Made by a program: the position numbers and the translations under genes
The notes under the pieces: model-generated
Told to the model about the DNA's origin: nothing
Database searches by the model: none
What the model saw: only the letters and a program-made list of their open reading frames with translations
Assembly: GCF_000337195.1 (NCBI RefSeq)
Contig: NZ_AOID01000063.1
Coordinates: 71,085 to 134,362, forward strand
Source: Natrinema versiforme JCM 10478
GTDB taxonomy: Archaea > Halobacteriota > Halobacteria > Halobacteriales > Natrialbaceae
Direction of reading: 5' to 3'
DNA: 63,278 nt
Shown here: positions 8,676 to 17,111 of the stretch, piece after piece
Numbering within the stretch: position 1 is the stretch's first letter
Layout of the letters: the number at the start of each line of letters is the position of its first letter

Positions 8676-9788
8676 CCCGGCGAGTCGTCTGCACGCGCTC
8701 TCCGACCGGACTGATTCACGTCGGCAAGACGGCAACACACCCATCTCGAGAACGGAACGTCGAAGCTCGACCGGGAACTGATTTGCGTCTCTCAAACGGT
8801 CGGGTCGGACTAGCAGTGATCGATACTCGACCGCGCGGCAAAAGCACCCTACCATTACAATACTATGATCGTGAACTACCTTCGAACAGTGATAGTCTAC
8901 TTCGAACGGATCGACGGCATCGATCGCCGGCTGCGCTGTGAGGTCCCCGAGTGGATGAGTGGGAGTGATCGATCCAGTAGCGGTATCGCCGTAAAACGGC
9001 GACCTCGGTCGATTTCATTTTCGTAGCGACCCAGTCGGTCCATCTTCCCAACGCGTCGCGAGTAGAGCCGCTGCTAGCGGGGCTTCTCGGTCGGCTTCGA
9101 AAAAGCGAGTTAGAAAGGCGGTTACTGAATATCCGCCGCAACCGTGGCCAACACGGCAGCTCGGGTCGTTCGCCTACCCACAGAGTGGGTTAGCCGCCGC
9201 GTTCGCTTCGATCCCATCCCCGTGATGGATCACTACTGGCGGTAGTATATTACAGGAACACGGGTGTAATCCCATGCTGCGCATATTGCTTTGGACCACG
9301 GCCCCGTCATACCTATTCAGACACATATCATGTTCTTCCCGCAGATGTATTGTATCTACCCCACAAGTACATACGTCGCAATTTGATCTCGCGATTTGAT
9401 CGGGTTTCGATTCGGTAACCGAATAGCCCGCCAATACTGCTCGATTGGGTAGTTCTCCATCGGATTCTACCGAGGGGAAACCCGTATTCAGAACGGGTCC
9501 TATTTAAAAAATAGGTACGGTGGAGTATGATTTGATTTGCGTTTCGATATCTCGCCGGCTACGCTACCGAGAATCATCGATGGCCCAGATGTTGTTCAAT
9601 ACACACAACATTATAGGACTATATAGTTACTATTATTCTGACTTTTTATAGCCGTAGATCAAACAGCAAGCACCCGATCGGTCGTTTCCGTCCGTTCTCA
9701 GTTGTAGTCCAGTCTGGATGAAAAGGGAGACACAACGGTTCGGAACGACCGCTGATTTAGGCGGTGCGAAAAATTGTTTGATACTTGA
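8676..9788. other. Intergenic region with no supported gene
   Basis: About 1.1 kb. Short frames exist, such as an 86-residue minus-strand frame at 9174-9434 with a CDVCTCG motif and a 54-residue plus-strand frame from 8864, but neither has a recognisable family or convincing context. The stretch 9480-9660 is AT-rich. Confidence 0.4.
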
Positions 9789-9799
9789 AAAGTTATAAG
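9789..9799 (+). promoter_or_regulatory. TATA element of dpsA
   Basis: The sequence AAGTTATAAGA lies about 28-38 bases before the ATG at 9827 and is the only good TATA-like sequence before the gene, pointing to a very short leader. A half-site TTTAGGC at 9756-9762 has no matching second half. Confidence 0.45.
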
Positions 9800-9826
9800 A
9801 GGGTGAGGGTACAATAGTGAAACGTG

Positions 9827-10372
9827 ATGAACACGCAAAAGAGCATCCGACAGGAAGCGGATACCGTCGAAGAGAACGCGCTGCGACTCGAGCCCGCAAA
9901 GGCCGAACAGATCATCGACGCGCTCAATACCGACCTCGCGGACGCCTACGTCCTCTACCACCAGCTGCACAAGCACCACTGGAACGTCGAAGGCGCGGAG
10001 TTCCTCGATGTCCACGTCTTCCTCCAAGAGGTCTACGAGGACGTCGAAGACGCGGCCGACGAACTGGCCGAGCGACTCCAAGCGCTCGGCGGCGTCCCGA
10101 ACGCGAGCATGACGACGCTCGCAGAGACCGCGACGGTCGAGCCCGAAGACGAGGATGTCTACGACATCCGAACCTCGCTCGCCAACGACCTCGAGATGAT
10201 GGGCGATATCATCGAGAGCTACCGCCAGCACATCGAACTCGCGGAGCAACTCGGCGACTACGCGACGGGAGAGATCCTCCGCGAGCAACTCGAGACCATC
10301 GAAGAACACACCCACCACATCGAACACTACCTCGAAGACGACACCCTCGTCCTCGAGTCCGCGACGAACTAA
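9827..10372 (+). CDS. dpsA: DpsA, ferritin-like DNA-protecting iron-storage protein
   Basis: The 181-residue protein is the haloarchaeal DpsA type. Helix A carries the cluster YHQLHKHHWN (His51-Trp52) and the short BC region carries His63 with Glu68 and Asp72, which together form the inter-subunit ferroxidase site. DpsA assembles as a dodecamer in the cytoplasm, oxidises Fe(II) with peroxide and stores it, limiting Fenton damage. I chose the ATG at 9827 over the GTG three bases before it. Its position beside the iron-uptake operon on the opposite strand fits an iron-homeostasis region. Confidence 0.93.
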   Translation: MNTQKSIRQEADTVEENALRLEPAKAEQIIDALNTDLADAYVLYHQLHKHHWNVEGAEFLDVHVFLQEVYEDVEDAADELAERLQALGGVPNASMTTLAETATVEPEDEDVYDIRTSLANDLEMMGDIIESYRQHIELAEQLGDYATGEILREQLETIEEHTHHIEHYLEDDTLVLESATN

Positions 10373-10480
10373 CGACGGGTCGTTCAACGGTTCCGAATCG
10401 AATCGCTTTCCAGTCGGTTCAAACAGGCCGACGGCTGAGCAAGCCGACGAGAGGCCGAGACTGGATCGGTACTCGAGAGA

Positions 10481-10648
10481 CTACCGGCTCACATCGACGA
10501 CGAGGTCGCTCGAAATCCATCCGTCGGTGTTCCCGGATTCGATGAAGACGGATTTCGTCGGGCTGCTTTCACAGACTGCTATCTCGGGTCCATGGTTCGC
10601 AGCCGGTTCAAGGTCGGACGGTGCAGACGACTTGGTCCCGGTAGCCAT
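10481..10648 (-). CDS. DUF7331-like 55-residue protein under an iron box
   Basis: This small frame starts at the ATG at 10648 and ends with a stop at 10481. Its C-terminal part, with KSVFIESGNTDGWISSD followed by VDVSR, matches my memory of a haloarchaeal small-protein family (DUF7331) of unknown role. A palindromic TTTAGG-N4-CCTAAA box lies 8 bases upstream of the ATG, with a TATA-like TTTTTATTTT directly behind it, the same layout as at the binding-protein operon. That makes it a probable member of the iron regulon and, given its size, perhaps an adaptor. Confidence 0.7.
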   Translation of the reverse strand: MATGTKSSAPSDLEPAANHGPEIAVCESSPTKSVFIESGNTDGWISSDLVVDVSR

Positions 10649-10656
10649 TAGCGCTA

Positions 10657-10672
10657 TTTAGGTAGACCTAAA
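10657..10672 (-). promoter_or_regulatory. DtxR-type iron box 1
   Basis: TTTAGGTAGACCTAAA is a perfect palindrome apart from its centre. It is one of five such boxes in this region and sits between a TATA-like tract (10670-10680) and the ATG at 10648, where a bound repressor would block RNA polymerase. Confidence 0.65.
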
Positions 10673-10770
10673 ATAAAAAGCTCGCGGTTCGTCTCAGTCG
10701 ACGCGTCGGCGGAGGATCAGAGAGCAACGCCTCGTCTCGATTCGATCGCGACAGCCGTCCCGAACGCGTC

Positions 10771-11127
10771 TCACTCGGCGAGCAGGGCCGACTCGAGTCG
10801 CTCGACGACGACCGGGCTGATCGTTCCCGCCAGTTCCATCGCCTCGCGCTCGTACGCGTCGAGCTCGAGTACCTCGTGAAAGAACGTCGAGAGGGTGGTG
10901 TAGGCTTCGTAGAGTTCTTCGGCGGCATCCCGTCCCGCGGCGGTAAGCGTCGCTCCCTCGTAGGGTTCGTACGTCACCAGCCCTCTTGACTCGAGTCGCT
11001 GGAGCATCTCCGTCGTCGCCGCGGGCGAGCGATCGACCACATCGGCGACGTGGCCGGGGGACACCGGCGGCGAGTCGCGCCGTTCGGCGAGGTATAGAAC
11101 GAGCAGGTATTGGGGAGCACCGGTCAT
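10771..11127 (-). CDS. DtxR/SirR-family regulator with an altered metal site
   Basis: The 118-residue protein starts with the winged-helix domain typical of DtxR/MntR regulators (YLLVLYLAERRDSPPVSPGHVADVVDRSPAATTEMLQRL in pieces, recognition helix about residues 33-48) and continues into the dimerisation helices, ending at ERLESALLAE. In the family the dimerisation helix normally reads C-x-x-E-H-x-I-S and supplies metal ligands; here the aligned piece is AMELAGTIS, so the Glu and His are Ala and Gly. It is the obvious candidate to bind the five TTAGG boxes around the cluster. Its ATG abuts the stop codon of the small frame upstream. Confidence 0.8.
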   Translation of the reverse strand: MTGAPQYLLVLYLAERRDSPPVSPGHVADVVDRSPAATTEMLQRLESRGLVTYEPYEGATLTAAGRDAAEELYEAYTTLSTFFHEVLELDAYEREAMELAGTISPVVVERLESALLAE

Positions 11128-11331
11128 TTATGACTGAATCGATACCCGGTCTCGAGCCGTGGTGACGGGACCACCCGAACGAATCCCCGTCAGCAGGACC
11201 GATGCGGTGCTCGGAAACGCCCGCCATTTTGCGAGACGCTCGAGCGATTCCTGCTCGTTCTCACTCACCGCCACGACGGTCAGACGCGGCACACGGTCGG
11301 GAGCTGGGGGTGTGTCTACAGGGAGCGCCAT
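11128..11331 (-). CDS. Small unrecognised protein between oxidoreductase and regulator
   Basis: A 67-residue frame fills the gap between the FAD oxidoreductase and the DtxR-type gene on the same strand; its stop is immediately followed by the ATG of the regulator. Codon use is compatible with a real gene. There is no domain, signal or membrane segment that I recognise; residues 20-35 (VAVSENEQESLERLAK) could form a helix. It may be a real small protein or simply a spacer. Confidence 0.4.
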   Translation of the reverse strand: MALPVDTPPAPDRVPRLTVVAVSENEQESLERLAKWRAFPSTASVLLTGIRSGGPVTTARDRVSIQS

Positions 11332-11345
11332 TGGTCACTCGCAAC

Positions 11346-12257
11346 TCACTCCTCGGCCTCGATTTCGCGCGCCGCCTCGAGGATCAGGTCATCGTCGACG
11401 TGTTCGAGGAGCCGCTTGTGGCCGCGCTCGACGCGAGCGTCGATCTCGTCGTCGGAAAGGTACGTCGCGAGTCGGCGATCGATCTCCCGTTCGCGGAGCT
11501 CGCGGCGTCCCTCGTCCTCGAGGTCGTGGTCGTCGGGCAGTCGGTCGTCAAAATACTCCCGCCATCGGTCCCGGTCGCTCCACTCCTCGTCGAGTTCCGC
11601 CTCCGGGCGCATCCAGTCGTAGTAATTCGCGACGGGTTCGGGATAGCCCCGTTCCCGCCGAACTGCCTCGACGACGGTGATCGCGACCCGCGTCCCGCGC
11701 CCGGCGGCCATACTCGCCTGGTAGCCGGTAGCTCCGTACGGCGATGCGATGAACAGATCCTCGACCGGTGTCGTTCCGTCGCCCTCGGCGTACCCCTTGT
11801 CGAAGTGTTCGTGTTCCTCGCCGTCGTGTTCGTGCGTCTCGAACATCACCGTCTCGTCGTCGAGCCCGCGCATGTACTCGCCGTCGTAGCGCGTGGCCGC
11901 GATCACGCGACGAGCGGTGACCGGCTCACCCTCCTGAACGCCGACGACGAACCCGTCGCCGCCGTCGGCACGCTCGAGCGACTCGACGAAGTCCGGAACG
12001 ATTTCACAGCCGGCCTCCTCCGCGTGGTCGTGGATCAGCCCGTACAGCGTCTCGATGTCGATCCCGGCAGGGAAGCCGAGGTAATTCTCGAGGACGGCAC
12101 ACCGCTGGATCGAGGACCGTCCGCGATCGAAAATGACCGTATCTAGCCCGTACCGGCCGGTGAAGACGCCCGCGGCACAGCCCGCGGGGCCGCCGCCGAC
12201 GATGACGACGTCGTGATCGAACGCTGCGTCCGTGTCGGTCGTGTCGCTAGCACTCAT
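11346..12257 (-). CDS. FAD-dependent oxidoreductase of the thioredoxin-reductase fold, no clear NADPH domain
   Basis: The 303-residue protein opens with the FAD motif VVIVGGGPAGCAAG (about 17-30) and has the second FAD segment VEDLFIASPYGATGYQASMAAGRG near residue 165-190. The central NADPH-binding Rossmann domain with its GxGxxA motif and the CxxC redox pair of thioredoxin reductases are not visible; the gap between the FAD segments is only about 130 residues. A long acidic, charged C-terminal extension follows. It overlaps the last binding-protein gene by ATGA, so a role in reducing or releasing iron from an imported chelate is a reasonable inference, not shown. Confidence 0.75.
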   Translation of the reverse strand: MSASDTTDTDAAFDHDVVIVGGGPAGCAAGVFTGRYGLDTVIFDRGRSSIQRCAVLENYLGFPAGIDIETLYGLIHDHAEEAGCEIVPDFVESLERADGGDGFVVGVQEGEPVTARRVIAATRYDGEYMRGLDDETVMFETHEHDGEEHEHFDKGYAEGDGTTPVEDLFIASPYGATGYQASMAAGRGTRVAITVVEAVRRERGYPEPVANYYDWMRPEAELDEEWSDRDRWREYFDDRLPDDHDLEDEGRRELREREIDRRLATYLSDDEIDARVERGHKRLLEHVDDDLILEAAREIEAEE

Positions 12258-13387
12258 TGCTGAAATTCCCCGGTGACGATGTCCGCAACGCGCTGGCGAT
12301 CGAATAACTGTTCGCCTCCGAACTCGTCGGGATACAGGCCACGAGCCGCCCGCTCGAGCTGGAACAGGTGGATAATCGGCCCTTGGTAGGTCAGGCCACC
12401 GTAGATGACGCGGTCGTTTTGAACCGCCTGAAGCTCGCTCGCGACGCTGTGGTCCTCGAGATGGGAGATGATTTCGGCATCGAAATACTCCTGTGTAATC
12501 TCGCCTTGCAACCTGATCGCGAGGGCGTCCGGATCGATCTCCAACAGCGTTTCGTAGTCGATGGTCCCCCCGCCGGCTTGCGTATCCACGACGCCGTTCT
12601 CGGCGAGACTATCCCCAACGTTCAGATCGTTCCAGTGTTTGGACTGTGTCCCGGAGCCGATCAGGTACGGGTAGAACGATTCCGGCGGGACTCCATCCGG
12701 ATAGAGAACCGCAATGGTCGGGGGTTCGCTCGGAAGGCGCGCTCGGATGTCCGCGAGCACCTCGTCGTGATACGCCGCGAACGCCTCGTAGCGATCCTGG
12801 GCTTGGAACACCTGGGCGATCTTCTCGAAGGATTCGTACAGCGTGTAGTCGGCGTAGTCGTGCCAGTCGTAGACACGCGAGAAGATCGTGTTCCCCACGA
12901 ACGGCGCGACGGCGTCTCGGATCTCGTCGACATCGGCCCGATCCCACTGGAGACGATTCTCCATGAAGTTCGGATCGATGAGGTGAACGTCGGCATCGAG
13001 TTCGTAAAAGATCTCTTTGCCGGTGCCGTCCTGATAGAGCTCGGTGAGTTCGCTTCCGTCGACGGAGACGCCGGGGAGTTCATCGTACAGGTGTGAGGCG
13101 AACCGGGCGCGGATGCCGATGGCCGAAAGTCCGTCACCCTGGCCGAGCGCGACGCCCATGTCCGCGTAATCGCCCGTGTACGGGAACCACGTTTCGGGGA
13201 CCTCGTCGAACTCGACGGTGCCGACGGGCTCCATCGTGACCGAGTACGATCCGTCCGTTTCGCTCGTTTCGTCCTCCGGGCTAGCCACACAGCCGGCGAG
13301 CAATCCGCCGCCGATCACAGCGCCACCGTACGTCAGCGTGTCTCTGCGTGTCGGTTCATCGGTCGTGCTATCGGTATTGTCAGTCAT
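12254..13387 (-). CDS. Iron-chelate-type ABC binding lipoprotein, copy 1 (last in the array)
   Basis: The 377-residue protein has a Tat-lipoprotein signal: Arg14-Arg15, hydrophobic stretch, lipobox LLAGC with Cys33. The mature part follows the plan common to all eight copies: SVTMEPVGTVEFDEVPE, YADMGVALGQGDG, a VAPFVGNTIFS segment, WHDY, LYESFEK-AQVFQ, LLEIDPD, and a C-terminal QGPIIHLFQLERAARGLYPDEFG then LFDRQRVADIV. These are features of class III (FhuD/BtuF-like) periplasmic-binding folds. It ends by overlapping the FAD oxidoreductase by ATGA. It is the most divergent copy and lacks the SEL tail after the lipid Cys. Confidence 0.85.
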   Translation of the reverse strand: MTDNTDSTTDEPTRRDTLTYGGAVIGGGLLAGCVASPEDETSETDGSYSVTMEPVGTVEFDEVPETWFPYTGDYADMGVALGQGDGLSAIGIRARFASHLYDELPGVSVDGSELTELYQDGTGKEIFYELDADVHLIDPNFMENRLQWDRADVDEIRDAVAPFVGNTIFSRVYDWHDYADYTLYESFEKIAQVFQAQDRYEAFAAYHDEVLADIRARLPSEPPTIAVLYPDGVPPESFYPYLIGSGTQSKHWNDLNVGDSLAENGVVDTQAGGGTIDYETLLEIDPDALAIRLQGEITQEYFDAEIISHLEDHSVASELQAVQNDRVIYGGLTYQGPIIHLFQLERAARGLYPDEFGGEQLFDRQRVADIVTGEFQQ

Positions 13388-13396
13388 AGGTTATCG

Positions 13397-13570
13397 TTAG
13401 CGTCTCACTGTCACTGGGTGGTCAGCGGCGATGAACGGTTCGTCGTCCCCGTCGGCGAAGGACAGCCCGCCGCACTCGCTGTGGCGGACGCGCCACGACG
13501 GCAGGTCGGGGATATCGTAATCCACCGGATCGCGAAAGGCACCGGCGATCGCCCACTCTCGAGCGCGCAT
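13397..13570 (-). CDS. Unrecognised 57-residue protein coupled to copy 2
   Basis: Its ATG at 13570 directly follows the TGA of the copy-2 gene (13571-13573), so translation is probably coupled; it stops at 13397, ten bases before the next gene. The peptide contains RDPVDYDIPDLPSW, a single Cys in HSECGG and a DGDDEP stretch, with no signal or membrane helix. Third positions are GC-rich as in neighbours, supporting real coding. The function is unknown; it is the only non-receptor gene inside the array. Confidence 0.55.
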   Translation of the reverse strand: MRAREWAIAGAFRDPVDYDIPDLPSWRVRHSECGGLSFADGDDEPFIAADHPVTVRR

Positions 13571-14737
13571 TCACCGATCACCCGTGATGATCTCCGCGAC
13601 CTCCTGCCGGTCGAATAGGTCGTGATCACTGGTTACGTCACCGAACGTTTCCGGATAGAGTTGTTTCGCCCCGCGCTCGGTCAGGAAGAGGTTGTGAATC
13701 GGGCCCTGACGGAGATAGCCGCCACGATACACTCGGCCGTTCCGGACCGACGTCAGTTCGCTCCCGAGGGGATGATCTCGCATGTACTCGAGTACCGTAT
13801 CGCGGAACTCGGCTGCGGATTTTTGTTCGTGTCCCCGAACGAGGAGAACGTCGGGATCGACTTCGAGGAGGGTCTCGTAGTCGAGTTCGCTACGGTTCTC
13901 GGTGCTGAGGTTCTCGATGTCGGTCCCCGCGAGCGCGTCTTCGACGCCGAGGTCGTTCCACTGCTTTTTGCTCGTCCCCTCGTCGGTGAGTCGGTACGGC
14001 GAGAACGTCTCGGGTTCGTTCGTTCCCTCGTAGGTCAAGAGGGCGTTCGGACGATCCCCTACGGCCGGCATTCGCGACCGAATATCGGCGATAAACTCGT
14101 CGTGGAACTGCGTGAGAGCCTCGAACCGCTCCCGTTCTTGGAACAGTTCCGCCATCTTCTCGAACGCTTGATACAGCGTATAGAACCGGTAGTCGTGCCA
14201 GCTATCGGACCGCCGAAAGATCATGTTGCCGACGAACGGACCGACGTGTTCACTGATTTCATCGATGTCCGACTGGGTCCAATCGAACCAGTTACGGAGC
14301 ATGCCAGGGTCGATGACGTGGATGTCGTTGTCCATTTCGTAGAACAGTTCTTTGTCCATCTCCGCCTCGACTAGGTCGTTCGTCGCGATCCGGTCTCGAT
14401 CGACGCTCACGCCCGGTAACTCGTCGTAGATGTCGGTATAGTACTCGCCGGCCTGCCCGATTCCGGTCATCCCGTCTACCTGCCCCAGCGCAACGCCCAT
14501 ATCGGCGTAATCCCCACCGTACGGAACCCACGTTTCCGGGACGGACTCGAAGGTCACCTCCCCCGTCGGTTCCATCGAGACCGAGTACGAGCCGGTCTCC
14601 GACGTCTCGGTCGGGTCGCTCTGGCCGACGAGGTCCGAACAGCCCGAAAGGGAGACGACGGCCGCGAGCGCGCCACCGTATCTCAGTGCGTCTCTTCGGG
14701 TCGATCGCTCGAGCGTGCTATCAGTATGATCACTCAT
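13571..14737 (-). CDS. Iron-chelate-type ABC binding lipoprotein, copy 2
   Basis: 388 residues; Tat-lipoprotein signal with Arg14-Arg15 and lipobox SLSGC (Cys33). Much of it is near-identical in order and wording to copy 6: EPETFSPYRL, GTSKKQWNDLGV, LSTENRSELDYE, LLVRGHEQKSAAEFRDT, then GRVYRGGYLRQGPIHNLF. This is the clearest duplicate pair of the array, suggesting similar ligands. It overlaps copy 3 by ATGA and is followed without a gap by the 57-residue gene. Confidence 0.88.
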   Translation of the reverse strand: MSDHTDSTLERSTRRDALRYGGALAAVVSLSGCSDLVGQSDPTETSETGSYSVSMEPTGEVTFESVPETWVPYGGDYADMGVALGQVDGMTGIGQAGEYYTDIYDELPGVSVDRDRIATNDLVEAEMDKELFYEMDNDIHVIDPGMLRNWFDWTQSDIDEISEHVGPFVGNMIFRRSDSWHDYRFYTLYQAFEKMAELFQERERFEALTQFHDEFIADIRSRMPAVGDRPNALLTYEGTNEPETFSPYRLTDEGTSKKQWNDLGVEDALAGTDIENLSTENRSELDYETLLEVDPDVLLVRGHEQKSAAEFRDTVLEYMRDHPLGSELTSVRNGRVYRGGYLRQGPIHNLFLTERGAKQLYPETFGDVTSDHDLFDRQEVAEIITGDR

Positions 14738-15921
14738 TCGAAATCACCGTCGATTACGTCTGCGACGGCCTGCCGATCGAATAACTGCTCGCCTTCCGGA
14801 ATCTCCGGATACGGCCCCTCGGTGTAGGTCGGCCACTCGCCGAAGACATCGGGATAGAGTTGTTTCGCGGTCATCTCCAATTGGAACAGGTTCAGGATCG
14901 GTCCCTGATAGCGGGCCCCCTGCGGGTAGACGCGGTCGTTTTGGACCGCCGAGAGCCTGCTGCTGGCGGAGTGGTTCCGCAGCGATGATCGAATCCCGGC
15001 CAGATCCGTTTCGGGGTGCATCCCGCCAAGCGAGAAGAGCACGTCCGGATCCGCCTCGAGCAGCACTTCCATGTCGATCACGTCGCCCGAAGAGGTGTCA
15101 TCGCCCAGCGCGCCGATCGGGTCGAGCGGGCGCACATGGGCCGTCAGGAATCCGGGCGTGTCCAGCGTGTAGGCGTACATGCTCTCGATGTCGCTCATCC
15201 CCGCCATGACAACGGTCGGGCGCTCCTGTTTCGGAGGCAGGTTCGTCTCGATCGTGTCCAACAGGGACGTGTGGATCTCCGCGAGCGCCTCGTACCGCTC
15301 TTCCTCCTGGAAGACGGCCGCGACCTTCTCGAACAGCTCCCAGAGGCCGTAGTACTCGTAGCGATCGGCCCAGTTTGATGGCGGCTGTTCGTGTCTGTCG
15401 CTGAACGTGTTTCCGAACCACGGGGACACGGTCTCTCCGATCTCCTCGACATCCGCCGGGTTCCAGCTATCGAGGGCGTTGACGCTCGCCGGATCGGCGA
15501 GGTGAACGTCGCTGTCGAGGTCGTAGAGCTTCTCCTTGCTCGGCTCCCACGAGGAGTACAACCCGGTCCAGTCGAGCGTAACGCCGGGCAGTCGCGGCGT
15601 GAACTGATTCCACAGTTTGTCATAGTATTCGGGTGCGTGCATCGCGTTGACGTCGTTCCCGCGACCGAGAGCGAAGGCCATCCCGGCGTGGTGGGTCAGC
15701 CGCGTGAAGATGCTCTCGGGCGGCGAGTCGAACGATACCTCGCCCATCGGTGCCATCGTCACCGAATAGGTGCCGTCGCCGGATCCCGCGTCCTCGTTCT
15801 CGCTCTGTCCGACGAGTTCCGAACAGCCCGCGAGGGCGGTTCCAACTGCGATCGTGCCGGCGTATTTCAGCGTCTCTCTGCGCGTTGGTCCGTCGGTCGT
15901 GCTGTCGTTAGTACCGTTCAT
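14734..15921 (-). CDS. Iron-chelate-type ABC binding lipoprotein, copy 3
   Basis: 395 residues; Arg14-Arg15 and lipobox ALAGC (Cys33). It belongs with copy 4: both have APEYYD/NPEYND after the ALG-like region, a SPWFGNTFS or APWFGNTFS segment followed by EPP/QPP and WAD-YEYY-LWE, the phrase HVRPL or HTRPL, and the C-terminal insertion TYTEGPYPEIP before EQLFDR. The ATGA overlaps on both sides show tight translational coupling. The ligand is unknown; the fold and context point to an iron chelate. Confidence 0.88.
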   Translation of the reverse strand: MNGTNDSTTDGPTRRETLKYAGTIAVGTALAGCSELVGQSENEDAGSGDGTYSVTMAPMGEVSFDSPPESIFTRLTHHAGMAFALGRGNDVNAMHAPEYYDKLWNQFTPRLPGVTLDWTGLYSSWEPSKEKLYDLDSDVHLADPASVNALDSWNPADVEEIGETVSPWFGNTFSDRHEQPPSNWADRYEYYGLWELFEKVAAVFQEEERYEALAEIHTSLLDTIETNLPPKQERPTVVMAGMSDIESMYAYTLDTPGFLTAHVRPLDPIGALGDDTSSGDVIDMEVLLEADPDVLFSLGGMHPETDLAGIRSSLRNHSASSRLSAVQNDRVYPQGARYQGPILNLFQLEMTAKQLYPDVFGEWPTYTEGPYPEIPEGEQLFDRQAVADVIDGDFE

Positions 15922-17111
15922 GCGTCGAAGTCACCGTTGATAATGTCTGCAACCTGATCGCGGTCGAACAACTGCTCGTCGGCCGGAATTTCGGGGTATG
16001 GCCCCTCAGTATAGGTCGGCCACTCGCCGAAGATATCGGGATAGAGTTGCTTCGCGGCCATCTCGGTCTGGAACAGGTTCATGATCGGTCCCTGATTCCG
16101 CCCGCCCTGCGTGTAGATCCGGCCGTTTTCGACGGCCGACACCGACGCCGTCGTCGGATCGTCCGCGAGTCGCTCTCGCGTCTTCGACACGTGCCTGAAT
16201 TCGGACATCCCCGCGAGACAGAGGATGACATCGGGGTCGGCCTCGATGAGCGCCTCGAAGTCGACCGTCGACTCGGTCGCCACGTCGGCGAAGACGTCCG
16301 TCGCACCGAGGGGACGGGTGTGGGCCGTCAGGAAACCGGGACCGTTCAGCGCGTAGACGTACATGCTGTCCTCGGACTGGTTGAGAATGATCATCGCCGC
16401 GCTCGGTCGCTCGTCTTCGGACGGGAGGTCCGCTTCGATGGTCGCGAGCATCTCAGCGTGAACGTCGGCGAGCGCCTGGTACCGCGCCTCCGCTTGGAAG
16501 ACCTGTGCAACCTTCGCGAAGATTTCCCAGAGCGTGTAGTACTCGTAGCCGTCGGCCCACTCGGCCGGCGGCTCCTTGTTCGCGTTACTGAACGTGTTCC
16601 CGAACCACGGGGCGACGGTCTCGCCGATCTCCTCGATGTCGTCGGTACTCCAGGCACCCATCGTCGTCATGTAGGCTGGATCAGCCAAGTGGAGGTCACT
16701 CTCGAGTTCGTAGAGGAACTCCTTGTCCGGATCCCACGTACCGGGGAGGTCGGCCCACTCCGCGGAGACACCGTCGAGGCGCTCGAGGAATTTATTCCAG
16801 ATCGTGTCGTTGTACTCGGGGTTGTACAGCATCGACGAGACGGCATCGCCGTGGCCGGCTGCAAGCGCCATATCCGCGTGATGCGGGAGGACTGTGAGGA
16901 CGTTCTCCGGCGGCTGCTCGAGCGTGATCTCGCCGGCGGGTGACATCGTCACCGAGTAGGACCCGTCCGACTCGCCGGACGAACCCGGTTCGCTCTGGCC
17001 GGCGAGTTCCGAACAGCCCGCCAGCAGCCCGCCGCCGACGACCGTTCCGCCGTACTTCAGGGTGTCTCGTCGCGTCACCGCCTCATGTCGAACCGCGTCG
17101 TCATCCGTCAT
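15918..17111 (-). CDS. Iron-chelate-type ABC binding lipoprotein, copy 4
   Basis: 397 residues; Arg14-Arg15 and lipobox LLAGC (Cys33). It is the closest relative of copy 3 (shared TYTEGPYPEIP insertion and PWFGNTFS) with differences concentrated in the middle (ILNQSEDSMYVYALNGPG; ETDV-type loop replaced by EFRHVSKTRE). In class III binding proteins the cleft-lining residues come from such loops, so ligand preference may differ from copy 3. It is coupled to copies 3 and 5 by ATGA overlaps. Confidence 0.88.
   Translation of the reverse strand: MTDDDAVRHEAVTRRDTLKYGGTVVGGGLLAGCSELAGQSEPGSSGESDGSYSVTMSPAGEITLEQPPENVLTVLPHHADMALAAGHGDAVSSMLYNPEYNDTIWNKFLERLDGVSAEWADLPGTWDPDKEFLYELESDLHLADPAYMTTMGAWSTDDIEEIGETVAPWFGNTFSNANKEPPAEWADGYEYYTLWEIFAKVAQVFQAEARYQALADVHAEMLATIEADLPSEDERPSAAMIILNQSEDSMYVYALNGPGFLTAHTRPLGATDVFADVATESTVDFEALIEADPDVILCLAGMSEFRHVSKTRERLADDPTTASVSAVENGRIYTQGGRNQGPIMNLFQTEMAAKQLYPDIFGEWPTYTEGPYPEIPADEQLFDRDQVADIINGDFDA

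Noticed and set aside
9174-9434. A small Cys-rich zinc protein (CDVCTCG)
   Set aside because: The remaining sequence shows no zinc-finger spacing or coding bias and no context supports it.
9756-9770. An iron box before dpsA
   Set aside because: Only the half-site TTTAGGC is present; the opposite half reads GTGCGAA, so no palindrome can be claimed.
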